A stretch of 51,777 nt of DNA from Pseudomonas sp. AKS31 (GCF_023634765.1 NZ_JAMLFX010000005.1:35671-87447), one strand, 5' to 3'. Shown: positions 18,663 through 29,338, numbered from the stretch's first letter. Notes: generated by a model not told the origin, from the letters alone. Translations and numbers: made by a program.

Positions 18663-18686
18663 TGTACAGAGGTAGATCTCTGTACA
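18663..18686 (-). promoter_or_regulatory. PplR1-type operator, box 2 (exact match)
   Basis: TGTACA-N12-TGTACA, an exact fit to the light-regulator pattern TRTACA-N12-TGTAYA known from P. putida. It lies just downstream of the predicted -10 of the rudS promoter and 21 bp before the rudS ATG, so bound protein would block transcription. Confidence 0.88.
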
Positions 18687-18695
18687 ACTTTGCTC

Positions 18696-18723
18696 AGCAT
18701 AGATTCATGGGTGTACAAGTCAA
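18696..18723 (-). promoter_or_regulatory. Predicted sigma-70 promoter of the light operon
   Basis: Minus strand: -35 TTGACT (18718–18723), 16-bp spacer, -10 TATGCT (18696–18701). The -35 lies inside operator box 1 and the start region overlaps box 2, an arrangement that suits repression in the dark. Confidence 0.7.
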
Positions 18724-18735
18724 ATGATTTGTATA
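18712..18735 (-). promoter_or_regulatory. PplR1-type operator, box 1 (exact match)
   Basis: TGTACA-N12-TGTATA on the plus strand (TATACA-N12-TGTACA on the minus), an exact fit to TRTACA-N12-TGTAYA. It covers the -35 of the rudS–pplR1–phrB promoter. Confidence 0.88.
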
Positions 18736-18771
18736 ACTTTTTCCGGTTGATGCATTCCCTTGCAGGCCTTC

Positions 18772-18840
18772 GCCTGCTCGCGATAGCGGTATGTCATTCA
18801 ACAAAAAAGGTTGAATGGTCCACCGCCATCGCGAGCAGGC
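18772..18840. repeat. REP-type extended hairpin (CGCGAGCAGGC family)
   Basis: Outer arms 18772–18790 and 18822–18840 are inverted repeats with one mismatch. An inner stem (18795–18802/18810–18817, CATTCAAC/GTTGAATG) sits around an A-rich loop. It lies directly downstream of the TIGR02450 gene and upstream of the light promoter, so it may end the upstream transcript and insulate the two light units. The rest of the gap 18643–18855 holds only the promoter and operators. Confidence 0.85.
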
Positions 18841-18855
18841 ACTCCGACAGGATCT

Positions 18856-20129
<1,274 letters not shown>

Positions 20130-20251
20130 CTAGCGTTCTCGATCTGACAGCTTGGCCTATGGTTAAACAATAGAGCCTGCCCGATAGAAAAGATCCCTGC
20201 TTATAAAAATAGACTAGTGATCCGGGTTAAACGCCACGCGAGGAAGATGTC

Positions 20252-21154
20252 ATGCACATATTGCTGACCGGCGGTACTGGTTTGATAGGACGTCAGCTCT
20301 GCCGATACTGGTCGGGGCAGGGGCATCGCTTGACGGTGTGGAGTCGCCAGCCGGAGAAAGTCGCGAAAATCTGTGGCGCACAGGTGCGCGGTATTGCGCG
20401 TCTGCAAGACCTTGGCGAAGAGCCGGTTGACGCGATCATCAATCTGGCCGGTGCGCCGATTGCCGATCGGCCGTGGACCCATCGACGCAAAGCGTTGTTG
20501 TGGAGCAGCCGTATCACGCTCACGGAAACCCTGTTGAGCTGGCTCGACACGCGAGAGCAGAAACCGCCGCTGCTGATTTCCGGATCAGCCATTGGCTGGT
20601 ATGGCGACGGCGGTGAGCGTGAGCTGACGGAAGAATCGCCGCCGGTGATCGACGACTTCGCCAGTCAGCTGTGCATAGCCTGGGAGGAAACCGCACTGCG
20701 CGCAGAATCGCTGGGTATCCGCGTGGTGCTGGTGCGAACCGGTCTGGTGCTGTCGGCCGAGGGCGGCTTTTTGTCGCGCCTGTTGCTGCCGTTCAAGCTT
20801 GGGCTGGGCGGGCCTTTGGGCAACGGCCGGCAGTGGATGCCGTGGATTCATATCAACGATCAAATCGCCCTGATTGATTTTCTTCTGCACCGCGATCAGG
20901 CCAGTGGTCCTTATAATGCGTGCGCGCCGCAACCTGTGCGCAATCGCGAATTTGCCAAAACGCTGGGCAGCGTGTTGCACCGCCCGGTGTTCATGCCGAT
21001 GCCGACACTGGCACTGAAAGTCGGCCTCGGCGAGATGTCTTTGTTGTTGCTTGGCGGCCAGAAGGCCGTGCCGGCACGCTTGCTGGAAGCGGGTTTCACT
21101 TTCCAGTTCACGGATTTACGCGCGGCTCTGGATGATCTCTCCAGCCGCCTCTGA
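20252..21154 (+). CDS. TIGR01777-family NAD-dependent epimerase (YfcH-like)
   Basis: 300-aa extended-SDR protein with an N-terminal Rossmann motif [10 protein letters not shown] (7–16), [14 protein letters not shown], the family-specific [20 protein letters not shown], and a C-terminal DUF1731 domain ([11 protein letters not shown]). The biochemical role is unknown. It precedes hemH by 13 bp, so the two are probably co-transcribed, as elsewhere in Pseudomonas. Confidence 0.92.
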   Translation: MHILLTGGTGLIGRQLCRYWSGQGHRLTVWSRQPEKVAKICGAQVRGIARLQDLGEEPVDAIINLAGAPIADRPWTHRRKALLWSSRITLTETLLSWLDTREQKPPLLISGSAIGWYGDGGERELTEESPPVIDDFASQLCIAWEETALRAESLGIRVVLVRTGLVLSAEGGFLSRLLLPFKLGLGGPLGNGRQWMPWIHINDQIALIDFLLHRDQASGPYNACAPQPVRNREFAKTLGSVLHRPVFMPMPTLALKVGLGEMSLLLLGGQKAVPARLLEAGFTFQFTDLRAALDDLSSRL

Positions 21155-21167
21155 AATAGGACGTTGC

Positions 21168-22193
21168 ATGACCGATCACGCCTTGCTTCTGGTCAACCTG
21201 GGTTCCCCGGCTTCCACCTCGGTGGCCGATGTACGCAGCTACCTCAATCAATTCCTGATGGACCCGTACGTGATCGACCTGCCGTGGCCGGTGCGGCGCT
21301 TGCTGGTGTCGCTGATCCTGGTCAAGCGCCCCGAGCAGTCGGCCCACGCCTACGCCTCGATCTGGTGGGACGAAGGTTCGCCGCTGGTGGTGCTCAGCCG
21401 GCGTCTGCAGCAGCAGATGAAGGCGCAATGGAAGCAGGGGCCAGTGGAGTTGGCGATGCGCTACGGTGAGCCGTCGATTGAAACCTGCCTGCTGAAACTG
21501 GTGGCGGCGGGGCACAAGCGCATTACGCTGGCGCCGCTGTATCCGCAGTTCGCCGAAAGCACCACCACCACGGTGATTGAAGAGGCCAGACGTGTCATTC
21601 GCGCGAAGAATCTCGATGTGCAGTTGTCGATCCTGCAACCGTTCTACGATCAGCCGGAATACCTCGACGCTTTGGTTGCCAGTGCCAAACCGCATTTGCA
21701 GCAGGATTACGATCACTTGCTGCTGAGCTTCCACGGGCTGCCTGAGCGGCACCTGACCAAACTCGATCCGACCGGCAATCATTGCTTCAAGAATGAAGAC
21801 TGCTGCAAGAACGCCTCGCCTGCGGTATTGGCGACCTGTTATCGCGCGCAATGCCTGCGTACTGCGGCGTTGTTCGCTGAGCGCATGGGCCTGGCGGATG
21901 GAAAGTGGTCGGTGTCGTTTCAGTCACGTCTGGGCCGGGCCAAGTGGATCGAACCCTACACTGAAGCACGCCTGGATGAACTGGCGAAAAGCGGCGTGAA
22001 GAAGATTCTGGTGATGTGCCCGGCGTTTGTTGCCGACTGCATCGAGACGCTGGAAGAGATTGGTGATCGCGGCAATGAGCAGTTCCGCGAAGCGGGGGGC
22101 GAGGAATTGGTGTTGGTGCCGTGCCTGAATGACGACCCGCAATGGGCGAAGGCATTGGCAACCCTTTGCGAAAGAGCACCGCTGGCCCTGTGA
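21168..22193 (+). CDS. hemH: Ferrochelatase
   Basis: Inserts Fe2+ into protoporphyrin IX, the last step of haem synthesis. 341 aa. ATG 21168 ([14 protein letters not shown]) is the family start; an upstream in-frame ATG lies inside the preceding gene. Seen: [21 protein letters not shown], the catalytic SFHGLPERH, and a Cys-rich stretch ([25 protein letters not shown] in two pieces) typical of Pseudomonas ferrochelatases. It lies near the photo-stress genes; free protoporphyrin is itself a photosensitiser, so co-location may matter. Confidence 0.97.
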   Translation: MTDHALLLVNLGSPASTSVADVRSYLNQFLMDPYVIDLPWPVRRLLVSLILVKRPEQSAHAYASIWWDEGSPLVVLSRRLQQQMKAQWKQGPVELAMRYGEPSIETCLLKLVAAGHKRITLAPLYPQFAESTTTTVIEEARRVIRAKNLDVQLSILQPFYDQPEYLDALVASAKPHLQQDYDHLLLSFHGLPERHLTKLDPTGNHCFKNEDCCKNASPAVLATCYRAQCLRTAALFAERMGLADGKWSVSFQSRLGRAKWIEPYTEARLDELAKSGVKKILVMCPAFVADCIETLEEIGDRGNEQFREAGGEELVLVPCLNDDPQWAKALATLCERAPLAL

Positions 22194-22262
22194 TGATCGT
22201 TCCCGCGCTCTGCGTGGGATGCCTCTAGGGACGCATTCCCACGCAGAGCGTGGGAACGATCA
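22194..22262. repeat. REP pair, type 2 (CCCACGCTCTGCGTGGG family)
   Basis: Imperfect inverted repeat with arms built on GTTCCC(A/G)CGCTCTGCGTGGGA, between convergent hemH and uraA. Each arm is itself a small palindrome. It probably acts as a bidirectional 3' stem-loop. A relative is at 36.2 kb. Confidence 0.9.
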
Positions 22263-22282
22263 CTCAGCGACGATCTAAAGGT

Positions 22283-23563
22283 TTAGATCTGCGGCTCATC
22301 CGCCTTCTTGTTCTTCCAGCCATCGTTACCCGGCAGGATCAGGTTCAGCGCAATCGCCACCACCGCGCACAGCGCGATGCCTTTGAGGCCGAAGTCGTCG
22401 GGACCTGTGCCGGTGCCGACCAGCACACCGCCGATACCGAATACCAGGGTCACCGACACGATCACCAGATTGCGCGCCTCGCCCAGATCGATCTTGTGAC
22501 GGATCAGGGTGTTCATCCCCACCGCCGCGATCGAACCGAACAGCAAGCACAGAATCCCGCCCATTACCGGCACCGGAATGCTTTGCAGCAGCGCGCCGAA
22601 CTTGCCGATGAACGCCAGGGTGATGGCGAAGATCGCCGCCCAGGTCATGATCTTCGGGTTGTAGTTCTTGGTCAGCATCACCGCGCCGGTCACTTCGGCG
22701 TAGGTGGTGTTTGGCGGGCCTCCGAACAGGCCAGCGGCGGTGGTGGCAATGCCGTCACCGAGCAGGGTGCGATGCAGGCCTGGCTTCTTCAGGTAATCGC
22801 GACCGGTCACGCTACCGACCGCAATCACGCCGCCGATGTGTTCAATGGCCGGGGCCAATGCCACCGGGACGATGAACAGAATCGCCTGCCAGTTGAACTC
22901 CGGCGCGGTGAAGTGCGGCAAAGCGAACCATGGCGCGGCAGCAATCTTTGCGGTATCGACCACGCCGAAATAGAACGACATGGCAAAACCGACCAGCACA
23001 CCGGAAATGATTGGCACCAGACGAAAGATGCCTTTACCGAACACCGCCACGATCAAGGTGGTCAGCAGCGCTGGCATCGAGATCATCATCGCGGTCTGGT
23101 AGTGGATCAGTTCCGAACCGTCGCCAGCCTTGCCCATTGCCATGTTCGCGGCAATCGGCGCCATGGCCAGACCGATGGAAATGATCACCGGACCAATCAC
23201 CACCGGTGGCAGCAGACGGTCGATGAAACCGGTGCCTTTGATCTTCACGGCCAGGCCCAGGAAGGTGTAGACAAAACCGGCCGCCATCACGCCGCCCATG
23301 GTCGCGGCGAGGCCGAACTGGCCCTTGGCGAGAATGATCGGGGTGATGAAAGCGAAGCTCGAGGCCAGGAACACCGGCACCTGACGCCCGGTGACGATCT
23401 GGAACAGGATCGTCCCTAAACCTGCGGTAAACAGTGCCACGTTCGGGTCAAGGCCCGTGATCAGCGGCATCAGCACCAACGCGCCGAAAGCCACGAACAG
23501 CATCTGGGCGCCGGACAGCACCGTGCGCCAGAGCGGATCGTTGAACTCTTGCTGCATGGTCAC
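22283..23563 (-). CDS. uraA: Uracil permease
   Basis: 426-aa NCS2/UraA-type uracil:H+ symporter of the inner membrane with about 14 hydrophobic segments. Seen: the NAT signature region with [19 protein letters not shown], and an N-terminal [18 protein letters not shown]. The start overlaps the upp stop by 4 bp (ATGA), so uptake and salvage are coupled: uracil is imported and then converted to UMP by Upp. Confidence 0.95.
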   Translation of the reverse strand: MTMQQEFNDPLWRTVLSGAQMLFVAFGALVLMPLITGLDPNVALFTAGLGTILFQIVTGRQVPVFLASSFAFITPIILAKGQFGLAATMGGVMAAGFVYTFLGLAVKIKGTGFIDRLLPPVVIGPVIISIGLAMAPIAANMAMGKAGDGSELIHYQTAMMISMPALLTTLIVAVFGKGIFRLVPIISGVLVGFAMSFYFGVVDTAKIAAAPWFALPHFTAPEFNWQAILFIVPVALAPAIEHIGGVIAVGSVTGRDYLKKPGLHRTLLGDGIATTAAGLFGGPPNTTYAEVTGAVMLTKNYNPKIMTWAAIFAITLAFIGKFGALLQSIPVPVMGGILCLLFGSIAAVGMNTLIRHKIDLGEARNLVIVSVTLVFGIGGVLVGTGTGPDDFGLKGIALCAVVAIALNLILPGNDGWKNKKADEPQI

Positions 23564-24198
23564 GCGTCCTTCTGCTTGGTGCCGAAGATCTTGTCACCGG
23601 CATCGCCAAGCCCTGGGATGATGTAACCGTGTTCGTTCAGACGTTCATCTATGGAGGCGGTGTAGATGGTCACGTCCGGGTGAGCCTTTTCTACGGCGGC
23701 AATACCTTCCGGCGCGGCGACCAGCACCATCGCGCGGATGTCCTTGCAGCCGGCTTTCTTCAGCAGGTCGATGGTCGCAACCATCGAGCTGCCGGTGGCG
23801 AGCATCGGGTCGATGATCATCGCCAGCCGTTCGTCGATTTCCGGAACCAGTTTTTCCAGATAAGTGTGCGCTTGCAGGGTTTCTTCGTTGCGGGCAACGC
23901 CCACAGCAGACACCTTGGCTCCCGGGATCAGGCTCAGCACGCCTTCAAGCATGCCGATACCGGCGCGCAGGATCGGCACGACGGTGATCTTCTTGCCGGC
24001 GATTTTCTCGACCGACACGGTGCCGCACCAGCCTGCAATATCGTAGGACTCCAGCGGCAAATCTTTTGTAGCTTCATAGGTCAACAGGGCGCCGACTTCC
24101 TGAGCGAGCTCACGGAAATTCTTGGTGCTGATATCGGCGCGGCGCATCAGGCCGAGTTTATGGCGGATCAGCGGATGGCGGATCTCGAGGATGGGCAT
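23560..24198 (-). CDS. upp: Uracil phosphoribosyltransferase
   Basis: Uracil + PRPP to UMP in pyrimidine salvage. 212 aa. Seen: [12 protein letters not shown] near the start, PILRAGIGM, and the PRPP-binding [10 protein letters not shown]; the C-terminal GLGDAGDK is the uracil-binding loop. It is the first gene of the leftward upp–uraA unit and diverges from hpt across a 163-bp gap. Confidence 0.97.
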   Translation of the reverse strand: MPILEIRHPLIRHKLGLMRRADISTKNFRELAQEVGALLTYEATKDLPLESYDIAGWCGTVSVEKIAGKKITVVPILRAGIGMLEGVLSLIPGAKVSAVGVARNEETLQAHTYLEKLVPEIDERLAMIIDPMLATGSSMVATIDLLKKAGCKDIRAMVLVAAPEGIAAVEKAHPDVTIYTASIDERLNEHGYIIPGLGDAGDKIFGTKQKDA

Positions 24199-24254
24199 GG
24201 AAAAACTCCGGCGGCGGGCAAAAAAACCGGCCTAGATTAATCTATCCGAGGGTG

Positions 24255-24270
24255 ATGTCCTATAGGACAT
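24255..24270. promoter_or_regulatory. 16-bp perfect palindrome in the upp/hpt divergent promoter
   Basis: ATGTCCTATAGGACAT is its own reverse complement. It lies between the divergent salvage genes and overlaps a weak possible upp promoter (TGGACT-16 bp-TATAGG on the minus strand). It may be a dimeric repressor site; the regulator is unknown. Confidence 0.5.
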
Positions 24271-24361
24271 TCTGTACGTTAGTCCATAAAGGCTTGATTC
24301 GGCCTCGATGGATGCGTACCTTTGCCCGCTTTTCCAATTCCGCCAACCCCTGGAGAGCGCC

Positions 24362-24919
24362 ATGTCCGCTGATCTCGAGCATATCCGTCAAATCATGCGA
24401 GAGGCTGACTGCCTGTACACCGAAGCTGAAGTCGAGGCCGCCATTGCCCGCGTCGGTGCACAAATCAACGAACAACTGGCTGACAGCAACCCGGTGGTGT
24501 TCTGCGTGATGAACGGCGGGCTGATTTTCTCCGGCAAACTGCTCACGCATCTGCAGTTCCCGCTGGAAGCCTCCTACCTGCACGCGACCCGTTATCGCAA
24601 CGAAACCAGCGGTGGCGACCTGTTCTGGAAAGCCAAGCCGGAAGTCTCGTTCATCGACCGCGACGTGCTGATCATCGACGACATCCTCGATGAGGGTCAC
24701 ACCCTGGGCGCGATCATCGACTTCTGCAAACACGCCGGCGCGCGCAAAGTGCACACCGCCGTGCTGATCGACAAGGATCATGACCGCAAGGCGCGTCCTG
24801 ACCTGAAAGCCGATTTCGTCGGCCTGCCGTGCATCGACCGCTACATCTTCGGTTACGGCATGGACTACAAAGGCTACTGGCGCAACGCCAACGGGATTTT
24901 TGCCGTTAAAGGCATGTAA
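24362..24919 (+). CDS. hpt: Hypoxanthine-guanine phosphoribosyltransferase
   Basis: Converts hypoxanthine or guanine and PRPP to IMP or GMP. 185 aa from ATG 24362 (MSADLEHIRQIM), preceded by GGAGA; an upstream ATG in frame at 24308 lacks conserved sequence. Seen: FCVMNGGLIFSGKLL, the PRPP loop VLIIDDILDEGHTLG, and the C-terminal YIFGYGMDYKGYWRN. Diverges from upp–uraA, placing purine and pyrimidine salvage together. Confidence 0.95.
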   Translation: MSADLEHIRQIMREADCLYTEAEVEAAIARVGAQINEQLADSNPVVFCVMNGGLIFSGKLLTHLQFPLEASYLHATRYRNETSGGDLFWKAKPEVSFIDRDVLIIDDILDEGHTLGAIIDFCKHAGARKVHTAVLIDKDHDRKARPDLKADFVGLPCIDRYIFGYGMDYKGYWRNANGIFAVKGM

Positions 24920-24927
24920 GCAAGATC

Positions 24928-25004
24928 AAAAGATCGCAGCCTTCGGCAGCGCCTACAGGGGATTGATGTAAACCTGTAAGAGCTGCGGAACGCTGCGATC
25001 TTTT
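24928..25004. repeat. REP pair, type 1 (diverged)
   Basis: Same family as 9844–9919, but the right arm has several substitutions. It is the 3' stem-loop after hpt. Confidence 0.88.
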
Positions 25005-25052
25005 GCTTTTAATCCCATGCTAGAGTGCTCGGCCCCGCCCCCGGAGCCTGCC

Positions 25053-25532
25053 ATGCGCCTCTTGATCCGCAGCTTTGCCGCCCTGTTGCTGACCCTCAGC
25101 CTGCCGCTGTCCGCCGCGCCGATGCACAGCCAATTCCTTCCGCCGGACGATCTGACCGTGCGCGATGCCGAGCCTGAACAGCAGCAACTCATGCAGGTCA
25201 CTGACTATTCCGTGGTCGTCGGCGCGCAACGCCAGTCCAATCAGCAGCCGATTCCGGTGACGTCATCGCTGATGATCCGCCTCAAGGGCAAGTCCCTGAA
25301 CAAGGGAGCGACCATCACTCAGGTGCTGGTGAATTTCGACGGCGAAAGCAAAAGCCTGAAAAAACCGGTGTACGACGACAAGAGCAAAATCCTGACGCTG
25401 TTCTATCCGTTGGCCCAGTACCGCGTAGTCATCGACTTGTTGCGCAACGACACCGTGTATGTGCAGTTCCTCAGTTACGCCAACGGCCATATCTGGGCCG
25501 ATTTGCACACCGGGGCGGTGCGATCGCGTTGA
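25053..25532 (+). CDS. Exported protein of unknown function
   Basis: 159 aa. Start MRLLIRSFAALLLTLSLPLSAAP at 25053 gives a clear Sec signal peptide, cleaved near SAA-AP (about residue 23). The mature part (about 135 aa) is β-rich and soluble, ending YANGHIWADLHTGAVRSR, and has no cysteines. An in-frame ATG at 25017 would bury the signal peptide and is unlikely. It has Pseudomonas-like codon use. I do not recognise a functional family. It precedes the PA4642-like gene by 63 bp on the same strand. Confidence 0.78.
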   Translation: MRLLIRSFAALLLTLSLPLSAAPMHSQFLPPDDLTVRDAEPEQQQLMQVTDYSVVVGAQRQSNQQPIPVTSSLMIRLKGKSLNKGATITQVLVNFDGESKSLKKPVYDDKSKILTLFYPLAQYRVVIDLLRNDTVYVQFLSYANGHIWADLHTGAVRSR

Positions 25533-25595
25533 GCCGGGCGGCCGGGCAGGGGTAAACTGCCCGCCCCGTGTAATGTCTGCGAGCTGGAGTCGGCA

Positions 25596-25883
25596 ATGCG
25601 TAAAGATAAGAAACAAGTGATTGGTGACGAGATCGGCGATGAGCAGATCAAGCTGTTCCTCGATTTTGAGCCGGTCGACGCCACTTCGCCGTCGCTGCAC
25701 AAACTGATCAAGGCCTACCGTGGCCTGCGTATCGATGACTTCGAGCGCTTTCTGACGTTCTTCGTAGCGGCCGGTTATGACGTGGATGGCAAGGACGAGC
25801 ACGGTCAGACGTTTGTTGACCAGATCAAGGATCAACGCAACGCGGCCGAGTACATCGAGCTGATCGACAAGGCCCGCGGCTAA
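25596..25883 (+). CDS. PA4642-family small protein
   Basis: 95 aa, charged and soluble (MRKDKKQVIGDEIGDEQIKLFLDFEP ... EYIELIDKARG in part). It corresponds to the conserved Pseudomonas protein PA4642, which lies near mqo (PA4640) and upp (PA4646) in P. aeruginosa, as here. Function unknown; the C-terminal half (GYDVDGKDEHGQTFVDQI) has the spacing of an ankyrin-like helix pair. GGAG lies about 10 bp upstream of the ATG. Confidence 0.85.
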   Translation: MRKDKKQVIGDEIGDEQIKLFLDFEPVDATSPSLHKLIKAYRGLRIDDFERFLTFFVAAGYDVDGKDEHGQTFVDQIKDQRNAAEYIELIDKARG

Positions 25884-25901
25884 GATCAAAGGACAAGATC
25901 C

Positions 25902-25978
25902 AAAGATCGCAGCCTTCGGCAGCTCCTACAGAGGGTTTGTGTTTACCCTGTAGGAGCTGCCGCAGGCTGCGATCTTTT
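25902..25978. repeat. REP pair, type 1
   Basis: Nearly perfect inverted repeat of the GCAGCCTTCGGCAGCTCC family between the PA4642-like gene and the mqo terminator. Confidence 0.93.
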
Positions 25979-25995
25979 GCTTTTCAAGGCCATAA

Positions 25996-26033
25996 AAAAA
26001 CGCCCCGCACTCACTGAGTACGGGGCGTTTTTC
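25996..26033. terminator. Bidirectional rho-independent terminator
   Basis: Stem AAACGCCCCG/CGGGGCGTTT with a 13-nt loop, an A-tract on the left and a T-tract on the right. It lies 12 bp past the mqo stop and also serves the rightward PA4642-like gene. Confidence 0.93.
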
Positions 26034-26044
26034 ATGCCGCAAGA

Positions 26045-27553
26045 TCAAGCGTAGCTTGGGGTCTCGCTGCTTTCTTCAACCAGCTCCAGCGCGATGTTGT
26101 TCTGCGTGTTGATCTTGCGATACAGCGCAGCATCGGTTTCCAGCACCTTTTCACGGGCCGGGAAGATTTCCGCCAGTTTGCCGGCCCACTCGCCCTTGGC
26201 CTTGGCCGGGAAGCATTTTTCGATCAGTTCCAGCATGATCGAAACGGTCACCGACGCGCCCGGCGAAGCGCCGAGCAGGGCGGCGAGGGAACCGTCCTTG
26301 GCTGCGACCAGTTCGGTACCGAACTGCAGGATGCCGCCCTTTTTCGGGTCTTTCTTGATGATTTGTACCCGTTGGCCGGCCACTTCCAGGCGCCAGTCTT
26401 CGGCTTTCGCCTCAGGGTAGAAACGGCGCAGGGAATCCAGACGCTGTTCCATCGATTGCATCACTTCGCTGACCAGATATTTGGTCAGGTCCATGTTGTT
26501 TTTCGCCACGGCCAGCATCGGCCCGATGTTGCCGGCGCGAACCGACAGCGGCAGGTCCATGAAGGAGCCGTGCTTGAGGAACTTGGTGGTGAAACCGGCG
26601 TATGGCCCGAACAGCAGGGATTTCTTGCCGTCGACCACGCGGGTGTCCAGGTGCGGCACCGACATTGGTGGTGAACCCACCGCAGCCTGGCTGTAAACCT
26701 TGGCCTGGTGATGCTTGACCACTTCCGGGTTGTCGCAGCGCAGCCACTGGCCGCTGATCGGGAAGCCGCCGAAGCCTTTGCTTTCTTCGATGCCCGAAGC
26801 CTGCAGCAACGGCAACGCCGCACCACCCGCGCCGAGGAAAACGAATTTGGCGTCGACTTCACGGCTGTTGCCGCTGTTGACGTCCTTGATGCTGACGGTC
26901 CAGCCGGCACCGTTACGCTTGAGGCCGGTGACGCGCTTGCAGTATTTGACTTGAGTGTCGGGAGCGCTGGTCAGGTGCTTGAGCAACTGATTGGTCAGGG
27001 CGCCGAAGTTGACGTCGGTGCCGTTCATCACGCGGGTCGCGGCGAGAACTTCGTCCGGCGAGCGGCCCGGCATCATCAGCGGCATCCACTCGGCCATCTT
27101 GGCCTTGTCTTCGGTGTACTCCATGTCAGCGAAGGCGTGGTGCTTGCTCAACACGTCGAAGCGCGATTTGAGGAAAGACACGCCGCTGTCGCCCTGGACG
27201 AAACTCAGGTGCGGCACCGGGCTGATAAAGGATTTGCACGAGCCGAAGGTGCCTTTTTTGGTCAGGTACGACCAGAACTGCTTGGACACTTCGAACTGGG
27301 TGTTGATGTGCACGGCTTTCTTGATGTCGACGGTGCCATCAGCGGCCTGTGGCGTGTAGTTCAGCTCGCACAGACCCGCGTGGCCGGTACCGGCGTTGTT
27401 CCAGGGGTTGGAACTCTCCGCAGCACCGGAATCCATCAGCTCGACGACTTCCAGCTTGATCGCGGGGTCGAGCTCTTTGAGCAGCACGGCCAGGGTGGCA
27501 CTCATGATGCCCGCCCCTACCAGAACTACGTCGACTGCTTCGTTATGCGCCAT
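26045..27553 (-). CDS. mqo: Malate:quinone oxidoreductase
   Basis: Membrane-associated FAD enzyme that oxidises malate to oxaloacetate and passes electrons to quinone; in Pseudomonas it is the main TCA malate-oxidising activity. 502 aa. Seen: the N-terminal dinucleotide site [17 protein letters not shown] (near 9–25), [14 protein letters not shown], and [18 protein letters not shown] lies 11 bp before the ATG at 27553. It is monocistronic, ended by the bidirectional terminator, and preceded by a gap of about 700 bp that probably holds its regulatory region. Confidence 0.97.
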   Translation of the reverse strand: MAHNEAVDVVLVGAGIMSATLAVLLKELDPAIKLEVVELMDSGAAESSNPWNNAGTGHAGLCELNYTPQAADGTVDIKKAVHINTQFEVSKQFWSYLTKKGTFGSCKSFISPVPHLSFVQGDSGVSFLKSRFDVLSKHHAFADMEYTEDKAKMAEWMPLMMPGRSPDEVLAATRVMNGTDVNFGALTNQLLKHLTSAPDTQVKYCKRVTGLKRNGAGWTVSIKDVNSGNSREVDAKFVFLGAGGAALPLLQASGIEESKGFGGFPISGQWLRCDNPEVVKHHQAKVYSQAAVGSPPMSVPHLDTRVVDGKKSLLFGPYAGFTTKFLKHGSFMDLPLSVRAGNIGPMLAVAKNNMDLTKYLVSEVMQSMEQRLDSLRRFYPEAKAEDWRLEVAGQRVQIIKKDPKKGGILQFGTELVAAKDGSLAALLGASPGASVTVSIMLELIEKCFPAKAKGEWAGKLAEIFPAREKVLETDAALYRKINTQNNIALELVEESSETPSYA

Positions 27554-28262
27554 TTAACGCGTCTCCAAAATCTGCAGCACCAAATTGTCGGCATGGCTGC
27601 CAGGCGTTCCGGGACAGGTCAGTGGTGTCCAGGCTATCCGTGGTCAGGTCGCCATGTCCGAATCTTCGCAATTTTTCGCAACTTCGACGGATGTATGCGG
27701 CTTGGCTTTCAAGAGCTCCATGAACTCATTTCAGCACGCAGCTGGCAATTCGACTTATGGTCGAGACATCCGTTTTTGTGCAACCAAATCCGTAGCGGAC
27801 AGGCTTCAGGCTCCGATATTCGAGGTATACCCGGTCCTGTGTCGTTGGGCTGTTTCAGACGCTAATGGTGCATGTTCAGACGCAAAACTTTTCATTTGCT
27901 CGCCACACTCTTGTGAAGTTGTGAAAACCCGTTTTTTTCACGCTCTTTTGAAGACGTGAACCTCAAAAAAGGGCTGTCCAGGCCTGGCACCCTGCCCGCA
28001 AGGGCAAAACAACGCGGTGGCCGAGCGTCATGACAGCTCTGCAGATTCGCGAAAAGCGGGGTTTTTGCCGGAAGAACAGGCAAGCGCGCCAACTTCACTC
28101 GATCTGTGTGGGCGGCTCTCTGTGGGCGATTTTGGGTGTCGATGCATGCGCATTGACGCTGTTGCGGGGCCCGATCAGGAGACGTCCTTATAATCGGGGG
28201 GAGATTGTATCGAAGAAATGCGCGCTGTTGCTCGTGTTTAATGACTTTTATTAGGCATCCGG
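27554..28262. other. 709-bp non-coding stretch upstream of mqo
   Basis: No convincing gene: open frames on either strand lack start signals, codon bias and family resemblance. AT-richer DNA at 27640–27960 holds oligo-T/A runs near 27930–27970. A plus-strand TATAAT occurs at 28190–28195 without a fitting -35. It presumably contains the mqo promoter and 5' leader; an unannotated small RNA is possible. Confidence 0.6.
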
Positions 28263-28496
28263 TCAGATGCTCAACATCCCTTGCACCCGTGCGCGGGGCT
28301 GCGACGCTATGACGCGGGCGCTGGCGGGCAGTGGCTGGTGCAACCAGTTGAGACGGATTTCTTCGATTTCCACCCAGCCATCGCCCATCGGTTGCAGGCT
28401 GCACTGCTTGAATGCCTGGCAATGACCGTTGCGGTCGAGCAGGGCGAAGCAGCGGTGCAATGGGCGAGGAGCGAACAACGAGATCAGATAACGCAT
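28263..28496 (-). CDS. Small conserved hypothetical protein
   Basis: 77 aa, MRYLISLFAPRPLHRCFALLDRNGHCQAFKQC..., with AAGG placed about 9 bp before the ATG at 28496. It reads as a compact β-rich soluble protein (GWVEIEEIRLNWLHQPLP) and has Pseudomonas-like composition. Two in-frame features argue for coding: a good ribosome site and no rare-codon runs. I do not recognise the family. The overlapping 176-aa frame on the same strand (27892–28422) is rejected as a shadow. Confidence 0.65.
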   Translation of the reverse strand: MRYLISLFAPRPLHRCFALLDRNGHCQAFKQCSLQPMGDGWVEIEEIRLNWLHQPLPASARVIASQPRARVQGMLSI

Positions 28497-28700
28497 GATT
28501 GAGTACCTTTTGGGGGACTGATTACAAGGTTGCCAATGCGCCGTGACGTGAACGTGTATGCCGGGTGAATAATCTGTGACAGGAACCGCTTTCCCAAGGG
28601 TTTGTCAGACATTTCAGTATTCGCTGTCGGGCGCTGGTTACCCGGAGTGGCCCACCGCTATACTGCCGGCCTGTTTGTGCCTGATTCTGGAGAGAAGAGC

Positions 28701-29285
28701 ATGTTGCAACGCCTGTTGTTCGGTTTGATCACTGTGGCCGGTTTGACCCTGGCCGGCTGCGCCCACAGCCCGCAACAACTGAGCCCGGAGCCGAAGCTGA
28801 CTACGCAGCTGCCAGCGGTCGGCCGTGGCCAGCCAGTCGTCGTGCGTGTGGTTGACGGTCGTCCGTCGCCAACCTTGGGCACCCGTGGCGGCCTGTACCC
28901 GGAAACCAGCGCCATCACCGTGCAGCGCGAGCAGATCCTGCCCAAGCTGCAGGCTCAGGCTGAAGCCGCCGTGCGTCTGCTCGGCTTCACCCCGACCAAC
29001 AACGCGCCGAACGCGCCGCAGTTGACGGTGACCCTGGCCGAGCTGAAATACCAGTCGCCGAAAGAAGGCATGTACGTGACCGAAGCGACCATCGGCGCGA
29101 CCTTCCGCTCCGACGTGCAGAACGCCAACCGTCGCTACAGCGGCCGTTACGGCGCCTCGCTGGACCAGCGTTTCGGCATGGCGCCGAACCAGGAAACCAA
29201 CACCAAACTGGTCAGCGACGTGTTGAGTGATGCGTTGACGCGCCTGTTCAAGGACCCGACCGTGGGTCAGGTTCTGGCTGAGTAA
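28701..29285 (+). CDS. YajG-family lipoprotein
   Basis: 194 aa from ATG 28701, 5 bp after GAGAAG. The signal peptide ends in lipobox LAGC with Cys18. The mature protein matches the YajG/DUF4410-like lipoprotein pattern: VVVRVVDGRPSPTLGTRGG (β strand with D-x-R), then QAEAAVRLLGFTP, VTLAELKYQ and a C-terminal helical LVSDVLSDALTRLFKD. Probably anchored in the outer membrane, facing the periplasm; role unknown. A strong terminator follows. Confidence 0.9.
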   Translation: MLQRLLFGLITVAGLTLAGCAHSPQQLSPEPKLTTQLPAVGRGQPVVVRVVDGRPSPTLGTRGGLYPETSAITVQREQILPKLQAQAEAAVRLLGFTPTNNAPNAPQLTVTLAELKYQSPKEGMYVTEATIGATFRSDVQNANRRYSGRYGASLDQRFGMAPNQETNTKLVSDVLSDALTRLFKDPTVGQVLAE

Positions 29286-29301
29286 GTTTTCAGCGGATGT
29301 G

Positions 29302-29338
29302 AAAAAGCCCGGGATCAGCGATGAGCCCGGGCTTTTTT
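29302..29338 (+). terminator. Rho-independent terminator of the YajG-family gene
   Basis: Stem AAAAGCCCGGG/CCCGGGCTTTT with a 12-nt loop and a T-tract, 17 bp after the stop. Confidence 0.93.

Noticed and set aside
28190..28195. TATAAT on the plus strand as promoter of a new gene
   Set aside because: The nearest TTG-type -35 is 21 or more bp away, and no good reading frame follows.
27892..28422. 176-aa minus-strand frame overlapping the small gene upstream of mqo
   Set aside because: Arg/Pro/Ala-rich shadow composition and no ribosome site; the 77-aa frame at 28263–28496 has a better start.
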